Source: Macrostomum hystrix
Lineage: Eukaryota; Platyhelminthes; Macrostomidae
Direction of reading: 5' to 3'
Assembly (NCBI GenBank): GCA_950097015.1
Contig: CATNEN010000002.1
Location: forward strand, 2,914,001 to 2,978,000
DNA: 64,000 nucleotides
In this document: one piece after another, positions 31,331-41,800 of the stretch
Layout: each line of letters opens with the position of its first letter
How positions within the stretch are numbered: the first letter of the stretch is position 1
The notes under the pieces: generated by a model
Database searches by the model: none
What the model saw: the letters and a program-made list of their open reading frames with translations, nothing else
Told to the model about the DNA's origin: nothing
Position numbers and translations under genes: made by a program

Positions 31331-33266
31331 GATTCTGAGCAGCCTCACCTTCTTCTTCGACCCTAACACCATCAGCAACTTACCCGTGCACAGAGGATGG
31401 GATAGGGGGCAGGGTTGGAGAGGGCAACGGACTGTCCGACGGCAGGACAACCGCATCACCTGACGCCTCCCCCGCCTCTCATGGCCGACCTCATGGCCGA
31501 CTAGCTCGTGGAGACTCGACCCGGAGCCAACTCGTGATCGCATGTGCCACCTACGAGCGCTCCACAGGCCGATCTCATCGTCGTAGTCGTCATTGCTGTC
31601 TTCTGGCTCGCCGGACGCGTCAGCTGTCAGGGAGTCACCCTTGGGTCTCCTTCCGAGCTTCCGCCGTGCCGTGCTCGCCACCTCCGTCTCACTGCACATC
31701 GAGGCCGGTACCGGGAGCAGGTTGCGCCGATGAACTACCAGCACCTGCTTCCTGGCCTTCTTGGTGTTGCCGTGTCGCCTGATCTTATAGACTGTCTCGC
31801 CCTTGTTCTCGAGCACTACGTAGACCGACTGTCGGGGCCGATGGAACTTGCTGATCTCGCCGGACTCGATCACCCGGTTGTTGAGTAAGACCAGCTGGCC
31901 CGGGCGGAGTAGTTTCGCCTGCGGTCTTTCCTGATAATGCTCCTCTCGCAGCACCTGATATCTTTCGAGCTTGTCCCGGGCACAGTCAACAGCCTGGTTG
32001 ATGCGCTCCTGGAACTGTCGGAGGTAGTCTGGAAGGTCTGCGTATTCAGCCAGTGCAGTCAACGTGTTGTCCACGGACAGCCGGTACTCCCGTCCGAAGA
32101 CCAGGAAATACGGCGTGTACCCGGTCACAGGATGGACACTGGTGCGCAACGCGATTAAGCACGCGGGCAGCATCAGGTCCCAATCCCTGTGATCCTTTTC
32201 CAACAAACACGTGAGCACTGACTTAATCTGGCGATTCAGATTCTCAACCTGGCCATTGCTGGCTGGGTTGTAGGGACACGTGTGCGTGTGACGGATTCCG
32301 TACAGCTTACAGAAGTCTTCAAACTCTGCGCTCATGAAGTTCGTCCCCTGGTCCGTGTGCAACCAAGCTGGCGCACCGTACTCGGGAATAAACCGATCTA
32401 GCAGCAGTTTGAGCACTGTCTTGGTCTTCTGGTTCCTCATCGGGTAGGCGAACGGGTACTTCGATGTTGCATCACACAGGGTTAGGATGTACCGATGTCC
32501 TCGGGCGCTTAGTTGTGACAAAGGCCCGATCACGTCGGCATGCACCCTTCCCAATACCTCACACACTGGAAAGTTCTGCGGTGGGACCACCTCCTTCCGC
32601 CTCGACTTACTCTCCAGGCATGTCCTGCAACGCGCAACGTACCCCGTTGCCTCCGTCCAGAGACCGGGTCTCCAGAACCTGTCTCTCACTCTCTGCACCG
32701 TCTTGGACTGGCCGAGATGACCCGCCAAATGTGAGTCATGCAAGGCCTCAAAGACGCGCGAGTCTAATGCTTTCGGTAGCACCGGTCGCGGCGGCCGGTT
32801 ATCATCAAAGTCAATGACGAGTAACCCGTCGCGCACCTCCAGCTCCTCAAATGCACCCAGCAGGTCTCTGACCTCCTTCGGCATCTGGAGTCGCTGATCG
32901 AACCTGGGCTTTTCCCTTCCTGAGAGCTTCAGTTCCGTCAGGTAACGGATTGCCGGGTCTTGGTGCTGAGCTTCTAGCAACTCGACCTGGCTAACCGGCA
33001 CCCTCAGGAACTCTGTCACCACTGCTCTTACCGGAGGCAGCTCTCCACTGTCTTCGTCCTCCTTGTCCTTGGACCCAGGAGCCCTGGCAGCAGGGGGTGT
33101 CCTTGACAGGCGAGACTGGTCGCAACGAGTCTGACAACTCCCCTCCACCTCTGCTCCCTGTCCCACGGAGAGACCAACAGTCGGCAGGCAGGACTGGCTG
33201 CAACGAGCGGGCACCTTTTCCTTTACCTCTGAGCCTTCCGCCACCACCTGAGTCTGCACCTGTGCC
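31322..33266 (-). CDS. pol: Gypsy pol fragment: linker, H2C2 and complete integrase (copy B)
   Basis: This frame is uninterrupted for 663 codons, but the first 16 codons (33313-33267) come from unrelated flanking DNA. It has two Cys-repeat units, an acidic linker, the H2C2 module (HDSHLAGHLGQSKT ... CRTCLESKSRR) and an integrase core. Catalytic residues: Asp in HADVIGPLS, Asp in HTDQGTNFMS and Glu in NGQVENLN, with 35 residues between the last two. The C-terminal module runs from LRPGQLVLLNNRV to VVHRRNLLPV. Unlike copy A the integrase is intact. RT, RNase H and everything upstream are absent, so the element is truncated at 33266, and a start codon of its own is not evident. Confidence 0.85.
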
Positions 33267-35532
33267 GAACCAATCATGCATGTTTTATCTAAAACATTTG
33301 ATAGACTCAACAAAGGCCCACGGTAGGATGTAGTTAGTCCTTGTGCGAGTGAAAGCGTTAGAAAAGTAAATTAAATTTGCAAATTTTCAAATTTTTACAG
33401 GCATGTATTATCCTTGTATACACGGATCATGCATGTTTTTACAATGAAAAAAGGTCCTAGGTACTAGATCACTGCTAATGTTTAAAATCGAAAGAAAATA
33501 AACTTCCACTTCTTAGAGTTTGCAATAAGACGCTCATCGAAATTGTATTCGTTCTCAGCGCTAAGAATAGCTCGTCTGTCAGCACATGCAGCGTGACCGG
33601 ATACGTCAGACGTTATGCCATCTCCAGCAGCCTTATAAAGGCGCAAGAGCGACACTTGTCTGCCAAATTCATTAATAGGTGCTCCCGACCAAGAAGGTGA
33701 ATTCTGCTGGGCCATACTTTAACGATTCGCTTAAGAAACATGAAATCTGGGTTGGTAGACAATATTGGACTGACGTTCGTAATGAGAGATTTTATCTTGT
33801 CAAAGAAACCACAAGTGACTCGGAGTCTCACTCCTTTAAGTGAGTGAAACCAGGCCCAAACGGGGTAGCATCCATATCGGAATCCTTTCGGACTAGCATG
33901 CGATCGGCAAAAGTAATAAAGGCGACCTATGCACAATAAAAAACGTGTCAAGACATTGTATTCCCCATGCCTGCCTGGCACTTCAAAATCAAAATCTGTG
34001 TGGCACTCCAAATCTAAACTGTTGTATGGTCGTCTGAGGTCTTTAGCGCTGGTCCGCTCCTTTAGCGCTCCAGCACAATTTGAGTAAGACAGCCTAAGGC
34101 TTAGGAACGCATCGTCGTTGGGTCGCAATCCCGTCATTATTCCGTGTAGCTGTTGACGCCCATGAAGGCCGGAAACGTTAGTCAATGCTTGGCCCAGCTG
34201 TTACGCCGCTGGCAATCTACGAGCTGTAAGCTGTAAGCTCGTAAGCTGCGGCTTCATGCAAACTGCATTTTGACGCTTTCGGCAATTTCATTAAATTATT
34301 TGTCAATTTGCCTTAATCGTTTCCGGTGATCTTGTGTGCGTGCTTTCAGCTTGATTGGCTTGATTGGCTCGCTTCGCTCGCTCTTTCTCGCTATCTACTA
34401 TCTATTGCCAGGACCTGCACCGGAGCGGTTACGAAAATTAGATTTCTCGGTAGTTGCACGCACTCTTTTGCACTGCTTGAGTAGTCTGATTTTTGTACGG
34501 CATGGCTGGTTCCAGCAGGTAGTTCCTCTGGATAAAAGCGCTTACCGCGCCCATTGACTTTCCAGCTGCCTTAATCGTTTCCGGTGATCTTGTTTGCGTG
34601 CTTTCAGCTTGATTGGCTGCGGCAAGCTACTATCTACTACCATGTGGCGGATTCCACAATGGCGCTGCTTCCCCATCCCAGACGTACTCAATTATACGCG
34701 AGACAAGGTGATTTTCTGCTTGCCTCAGCCACAACTCTGACTCTCGCTGCACAAACCGGGGCGATGCAGCATGCTGGTGGGTAAATTGACGTTTCTTGAC
34801 GTTATAAATAGCCTCATCGCTGGACAACACCTCATCAGCATATCAGGGCGGCCAGTTCTTTTCTTCCTAAGAATATGTTCATAGGCTGTAGTGACAGTCG
34901 ACAATCGGTAGAGCACAAAGATTGTTTATACTTTTTTCTCTGACCAATGCCATCCATCTTGGGCTGCTTCATTAGAACATAACGATAGAAACGGAAGCAC
35001 TCGTGGGCTTTATCCGTGGTGTAGAACTTGCATCTAGGCATACTGCAGTGTGAATAACTGCAGCAAAAACATTGGCACAGAAGGAGTTGCAGCTGCAACT
35101 CTTTCATTGCACGCCTAAGTCATACTGACTGACTCAGACTGAGTGTCCAAATCACAACTCGTTGGATCTTTAGCAACAGAAGCCAGATTATCTTCATTCG
35201 CAAAGCGAGTGGCAATTAACGTACAAACATAGTTTGGCATTCACGTTTGACGGTTGGAACCATTCCACTTAACGGCCATCGACCAAAGCAAGTCCATAGG
35301 CTTGCCAGAATCACCAGTCGTGCGTAGCTAAAATGTCCGATTCAGATATTCTGCCAGCAAACTTGCAATACCCGGTATGTGGGGGTAGTTAAAGCGAAAA
35401 TATTTTTAACAGCTGCTGCAGCAGAAATAGCGGCCAATCCACTGCATAATTAAGAGTAATGCTAATCGCAAGCACGCTGTTTGGCTCCCGCAAAAAAGTG
35501 TTTTCTTGATTCAAAGCCCATTTATAGTGACG
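33267..35532. other. Region with unrecognised ORFs and a small direct repeat
   Basis: The minus strand has two overlapping ORFs, 33613-34185 (190 codons) and 33482-33715 (77 codons). They may be one frameshifted gene, but no domain is recognisable. A 40-bp sequence (TTTCCGGTGATCTTGT... to CAGCTTGATTGGC) occurs at 34319 and again at 34577. An ORF at 34835-35107 has several Cys but no clear motif. Confidence 0.35.
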
Positions 35533-35922
35533 TGTAGAAGGTTTTAAGTAGTAAAAGAGGTTAAGAGCAAGGCGGTGGTTCTTTTGGTTTGTTTAATTGA
35601 TCTTGTAACCAAGTCAAAGGGGGGAATGGAGAGGCGTAAAGGTTATCCGCAGTGGCCGTCGTTTATTTATAGTCAGACAGAGCATTGCCGGAAACTTCTA
35701 GAACATTCTGCGCATTATAACAAAACAGGTATAAATTATTTATTCTAGTTAGTTCAGTATTATTTTTTTGTTGTACTAAACTACTATAATTAATAAAACA
35801 TAGAAATAATATAAATGCGAGCATTGAAATTAAATCATAGAAAATTCAAAAGCTTTAAATCGCACTTTACCGAAGAAGTTTCTAGAAATTAATTATTATC
35901 GAACTTTCGCGACGTCACTACA
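35533..35922 (+). repeat. Solo LTR with 4-bp target duplication
   Basis: 390 bp, TGTAG...CTACA, flanked by GACG on both sides (35529-35532 and 35923-35926). With no internal region beside it, it is a solo LTR formed by LTR-LTR recombination. Same family as 25676-26062. Confidence 0.85.
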
Positions 35923-35926
35923 GACG

Positions 35927-37199
35927 ATTATGCAATAACAGCTCGACCACTGTGCGCTCTCTGAGCTCCAGTGTGAAAGCATGGTGTTGTACTCGCGACT
36001 TCCCGGAGGGGTGCCCCTAGGAGGGTCAGAGTACGCGGGCCCGTGCTGGCCTGCGTCAGGGCGCGAGTGTCCGCACGGGACCCTAAGTCTGGGGCGTCAG
36101 GACGCACCCAAGTGGCCGGCACACGCGTCGGGACGCTGTGATGTCGATCACCCTTCAGCGGGGTGTCAGGGCGCACGAGCTGGCGTCTGAGTACAGCGGG
36201 CGTACAATACAGGGTGACCCCTGGCTGGCTACCTGGTCTAGTCCCCCTCCTTAGTCGGCGTCAGGACACACGGACGGTCCCCACTACAGCCCCCGAAATG
36301 AAGGAGACAAGGCAGCGACTTACTTCTGGTTCACTCGCACTCGTGCGTGTAGTCAACTTCGTGCAGCGGACTTCTGATTGCGGCTGGCAGACCGGGTGGT
36401 CGATATTTATTAGTTATTATTTGTGCGTGGGGGACGGGTTATGGAAACAGAGTCAGGAGTTGTAGAGCGTGAACACGCGCACGGGGCAGCCACCCGCCCC
36501 CGGCCGCGCCTTTATAGGACACGGCTCACCAAGGACCGGGGCCCCCTATAGAGTACTGAATGACACGAGCTGGACAATATGACACGGTTGGACAAAATGA
36601 CACGACTTTTTAGGGGGGGTGAATGAAGATGACCTGAAGCGGACAATATGACACAATGTGCATTTTGAAGAATGCTTAATTGGAAAATTTTAACAAACCT
36701 ATCCAAATTATAAAAGTATATTTTCACATACTACTTTCCCAAGAAAAATTGAGTCGCTGTTTTTGAGTAGGTATTGAGTAGCTGTTGTTTTCTCAGAGCT
36801 TGCTTTAGACAGACCTTTCATCCAGCATGAATTTGGAAAACAATTGATTTGACTGCATTGTAAGAGTCAGAAACTGGCGGGATGGAGGAAAAAAGCTTTA
36901 TCGTACGAACTATATTGATTGCCTATACAGAAGGTGGCGCCTCGATATACTGTAGCTCAATTATTGTCATTTTTCCCACAGTATAACATTAATAGAAGAT
37001 ACCTATGAACAACCCGCTTTGGAAGTTTCGGCCACACAGAAGAAATGGCACGATTGATTCAGTTGCAGATTATTAATAAAGACGGTGTATTCTCATTTGT
37101 GGAATGTGCTAATGATAACCGCGATGCCAGTTAAAAGGGGCGTATATGGATGGAAATAGGAGACAGGAGATAGGAGGCAGAAGAGATAGGGAAGAGTAA
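35927..37199. other. GC-rich block and non-coding DNA
   Basis: 35950-36500 is GC-rich and repeats a loose GCGTCAGGGCGC/GCGTCAGGACGC word about four times at irregular spacing. 36550-36655 has three copies of a GGACAATATGACAC/GGACAAAATGACAC motif. No gene seen. Confidence 0.45.
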
Positions 37200-37503
37200 C
37201 AGCAGAGAGTGGAGAAAGCAGAGAGTGGAGAAAGCAGAGAGTGGAGAAAGCAGAGAGTGGAGAAAGCAGAGAGTGGAGAAAGCAGAGAGTGGAGAAAGCA
37301 TAGAGTGGAGAAAGCAGAGAGTGGAGAAAGCAGAGAGTGGAGAAAGCAGAGAGTGGAGAAAGCATAGAATGGAGAAAGCAGAGAGTGGAGAAAGCAGAGA
37401 GTGAAGAAAGCAGAGAGTGGAGAAAGCATAGAATGGAGAAAGCAGAGAGTGGAGAAAGCAGAGAGTGGAGAAAGCAGAGAGTGGAGAAAGCAGAGAGTGG
37501 AGA
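37200..37503. repeat. 16-bp minisatellite, about 19 units
   Basis: Unit GTGGAGAAAGCAGAGA with few variants. ORFs across it on the minus strand (FSTLCFLHSLLSPLSA) are translations of the repeat. Confidence 0.95.
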
Positions 37504-37525
37504 CAGCTGATTGTGGAGACTGGAG

Positions 37526-38430
37526 AAATGGCTGAGAGGCTGGATGGACAAAATGACCTCAAATGGCTGAGAGGCTGGCCGGACAAAATGACCGTAAATG
37601 GCTGAGAGGCTGGCCGGACAAAATGACTTTAAATGGCTGAGAGGCTGGCCGGACAAAATGACCGTAAATGGCTGAGAGGCTGGATGGACAAAATGACCTT
37701 AAATGGCTGAGAGGCTGGATGGACAAAATGACCTCAAATGGCTGAGAGGCTGGCCGGATAAAATGACCGTAAATGGCTGAGAGGCTGGCCGGACAAAATG
37801 ACTTTAAATGGCTGAGAGGCTGGATGGACAAAATGACCGTAAATGGCTGAGAGGCTGGATGGACAAAATGACCGTAAATGGCTGAGAGGCTGGATGGACA
37901 AAATGACCGTAAATGGCTGAGAGGCTGGATGGACAAAATGACCTTAAATGGCTGAGAGGCTGGATGGACAAAATGACCTCAAATGGCTGAGAGGCTGGCC
38001 GGACAAAATGACCGTAAATGGCTGAGAGGCTGGCCGGACAAAATGACCGTAAATGGCTGAGAGGCTGGCCGGACAAAATGACCGTAAATGGCTGAGAGGC
38101 TGGCCGGACAAAATGACCGTAAATGGCTGAGAGGCTGGCCGGACAAAATGACTTTAAATGGCTGAGAGGCTGGCCGGACAAAATGACCGTAAATGGCTGA
38201 GAGGCTGGCCGGACAAAATGACCTTAAATGGCTGAGAGGCTGGCCGGACAAAATGACCGTAAATGGCTGAGAGGCTGGATGGACAAAATGAACTTAAATG
38301 GCTGAGAGGCTGGATGGACAAAATGACCTTAAATGGCTGAGAGGCTGGATGGACAAAATGACCTCAAATGGCTGAGAGGCTGGATGGACAAAATGACCTT
38401 AAATGGTTGAGAGGCTGGCCGGACAAAATG
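37526..38430. repeat. 35-bp minisatellite, about 26 units
   Basis: Unit AAATGGCTGAGAGGCTGGCC plus GGACAAAATGACCGT. Two variable sites alternate (CCGG or ATGG; CCGT, CTTA, CCTCA or CTTT), so different unit types are interleaved. All three minus frames stay open, which explains the ORFs here. Confidence 0.95.
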
Positions 38431-38817
38431 GACATCAGGCGGGGAAAGAGAGAGGAGAGAGTTATATCATGTCAAAGATAATGTGTGCAGAACACGCGAC
38501 AGACAGAATAATATTAGTTTAAAATTAGCTAATGAGGGAATCCAAAAAATAAAACAGATTTTCTGTCCAGGACATGTTAGATTTAAAATTTCACTTAATG
38601 GTACAGATCTTGTGGGCTCTTGCAAGAACTTATTGGGAAGCTCAAGTCAGATCTTGTAAGAATAGGCAAGTCAATGTCATCTAGGGTAATTATAATACGA
38701 GTATATTTCGCGATTATTTGAAGAAAATGCAATTAGTAAATAACTTTCTTTTTGTCGAAAAAAGGGAACAACTGGTTAAGTCAGTACTACAGTTTAGTAA
38801 TACAGTAGACTTAGTTA
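38431..38817. other. Non-coding 3' flank of the recombinase-PWWP gene
   Basis: AT-rich, no ORF. It probably contains the 3' UTR of the minus-strand gene. Confidence 0.4.
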
Positions 38818-41800
38818 CTAGTCACTTAAAAAGTGCTCGAGGCGCTCCAATCTCGACATTTTTGAGGCCAGCTTCAGCTTCTTCATGCCAACGATGAAGG
38901 CCTGGCTTTTAGCCTCGAAGCCAATGCCATGATTTGCCGCGGGCCGCACGTTGTCGACCCAATCCCGGGTTGGAGGCTCGTCCAAAAACTGCACATGGAC
39001 GCGGTTGCCACGTGTAGCTAATTTGCCTCTTGGCGGCAAGCAGACAATTGCAGGCCACCACTGCTCGCCATCGCCTGGCCAAAACGCAACCACCAAGTCA
39101 CCCGGCTGCCAGGCGTTCTGATTGCTTGGCGCAGTGTTGGCGCTGCGCTCCGACAAGGCGGTGGTGGCGCTGCACTCCGACGCGGCGGCGGTGGTGGCGC
39201 TGCGCTCCGACGCGGCGGCGCAGCGGTTTGAAGCGGGGGCGGGGGCGGTGGCGCGGCGCTTCGATGCAGCGGCGGTGGTAGCGCTGCGCTCCGAGAAGCC
39301 GGCGGTGGTGGCGCTGCGCTTTGATGCGGGGGCGGTGGCGCTGCGCTTCGACGCGGCGGCGGTGGTGGCGCTGCGCTTCGACGCGGCGGCGGTGGTGGCG
39401 CTGCGCTCCGACGCGGCGGCGGTGGCGCCGCACTCCAACGCGGCGGCGGTGGTGGCGCTGCGCTCCGACGCGGCGGCGCAGCGGTTTGAAGCGGGGGCGG
39501 GGGCGGTGGCGCGGCGCTTCGATGCAGCGGCGGTGGTAGCGCTGCGCTCCGAGAAGCCGGCGGTGGTGGCGCTGCGCTTTGATGCGGGGGCGGTGGCGCT
39601 GCGCTTCGATGCGGAGGCGGCGCTGCGGTTTGAAGCAGGGGCGGTGGCGCAGCGCTTCGACGCGGCGGCGGTGGTGGCGCTGCGCTTCGACGCGGCGGCG
39701 GTGGTGGCGCTGCGCTTCGACGCGGCGGCGGTGGTGGCGCTGCGCTCCGACGCGGCGGCGGTCGTGGTGCTGCGCTCCGAGGCGGTGGTGGCGCTGCACT
39801 CCGACGCGGCGGCGGTGGTAGCGCTGCGCTCCGACGCGGCGGCGCAGCGGTTTGAAGCGGGGGCGGTGGCGCAGCACTCCAACGCGGCGGCGGTCGTGGC
39901 GCTGAGCTCCGACGCAGCGGCGGAAGCTGCGTGCCGCGAGCGCTGCGTCGATGCCCGGGGCTGAATCGGCTGACGTGTGGCCTAATTTTGGTAATGAAAA
40001 ATTTCCTGCGTTCATTAATTTTCGTTTGTTTAACTAGTCTTAGAAAATAAATAAGGAATTATCTATTAAGAAGCATGCAGCATAAAATACAGCATAAAGC
40101 AAAGAGAAATTCTCAGCATAGCTCACCCGTCCGGCGCTGTCCTTCATTATTTGCTGCAGAACAGCGCTACCGGCCTGCCGGTACCAGTCCGTGTGGACCT
40201 GGTAAAAATCCCGCGCCACCTGTGGCGTATGATATAGCCGGTCCGCCACAAGTTGCGGGTCCTCGCCCGCCAGTAGTGCCTGAAAAGGAAGATGGCGAAT
40301 TGAAGAAGATAAAACATATTTGTTTTTTACCTACTGAATTTAATAGTTTCAGGTATGATGGGAATCGAATAGACCAGTAGCAGATTTCGGGTGCACAAGG
40401 CGACTCAGAACTGCTACTTCCAAAACTCTCGCCCTCCCCAATTTCTGGTGATTAATAAAAAATGAAGCTGAATGGTCTATGTAACGTAGTCTATGTATGA
40501 AAAGCATCTTACGATAGCTACTCACTTTCGTTTCGACAAAGATTCGAAACTCGGTGCAAGTGACACTTGCCAGCAGCGGACTAAAACGCTCTCGGTGTTC
40601 TCGAAACATGCCTTCAAATCCGCCGTACTTAAACTTGATGAACGGCAGTTTGGCGTCGCCGTCGGTTGGGTTAGCGGCTTCGCGACGTCGCAGCAGCCGC
40701 AGCAGCAGGCTGCGGCACTCGGTCACGTTAACTTTGGACGCGCCGAAGTAGGCACTGGTCTTGTGTTTGGCTACCTGAATAATATCAGTCAAATATATAT
40801 TCAAACTAAGAACTGATGCAATGTTTCTAATGCATTCTAACATATCCCTGTAAACAATTATGCAATCGACCCATTTTCCTCCGCTTCAGTAAAACTCCGC
40901 AAATATGTTTGACAAGGGAAAATAAAACTTATAAGAACAAGCACAAATTATAGATGATTATTTCAAGCTGCTAATATAGAATACACCAACATAATCTTCT
41001 GACATCAACTCCCAGCCCTCTGACATAACTCTGAGCCCTCTTCCAGCCAAGCTCAGAGTTTGGAGTCAGTTGTTGACTAAGTCGCCTGCGGTAAAAGGCA
41101 AATTTAGCCGTGATATTGTAAAATACCGGAGCCCAAAAATATCTGCAGGGTGCAAAATTCGCCTAGATTTTTAGGTATAGCTTAAATTTCCTTATTGCCG
41201 AATTTTCGCAGAGTGCGAAGACAGATCATGCATATTTACTACGTTCCCTGTTTTCATCATAAGGAATTCACTACTACATCGAGTTTACAACTAATGCAAA
41301 CTGACAAAATAATTTCAAGAATATTAAAATGTGCGAAAGCATTTCCTGAAATATGCAACTTCTAGGAATTTAAAAATTATTACCTACTATCCTAATTTCA
41401 GACAATTTTTTTAACTCAATAAAGGGCTCACCCATAGCTCCTTCGATGGGTCATTGGCCCACTGCCGAACTTCTTGCAGAGTGGCGTTGCAAGCCACGTC
41501 TTGTCGGTTGGCGTTGCCGTCGCCGAAGCAAACAACCATTCCGAAAGCCAGCATCTCGTTGTCGGAAATTTTGTCAGCCTCGGCATCATCGGTGATGGTC
41601 TCGGCCAGCAGGTGAGCCTTCATGGCCATCAGTTCGGCCACCTGGTCGTCGCTGAGGAGGCGAGCATGCTTTTTGTCCTGGGATATAGGGTTAGGGTTAG
41701 GTTAGGTTAAACGAGCAAAGAGTTTTTTGCTTTATAAGTTTTCAGGTGAACTCCAATTTACCTCAAACATGTTAAAATAGGTATTGTTTGTGACTATAGC

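Noticed and set aside
25676-35922. The two LTRs as the two ends of one 10-kb retrotransposon
   Set aside because: The right copy has its own GACG duplication on both sides, the two differ considerably, and the DNA between holds unrelated elements. They are separate insertions.
37093-38251. Long minus-strand ORFs with repeating CFLHSLLSPLSAF or LSAIYGHFVRPASQPF
   Set aside because: They are translations of the 16-bp and 35-bp minisatellites. All frames stay open because the unit lacks stops on that strand, and there is no start context or domain.
39098-40015. ORFs of 280 and 305 codons overlapping exon 9
   Set aside because: They are other frames of the GC-rich repeat. The frame ending in the PWWP domain is the one supported by domain content and splice phase.
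41683-41709. Telomere at or near this site
   Set aside because: Only about four short TTAGGG-like units inside an intron; this is a short interstitial tract and not a chromosome end.
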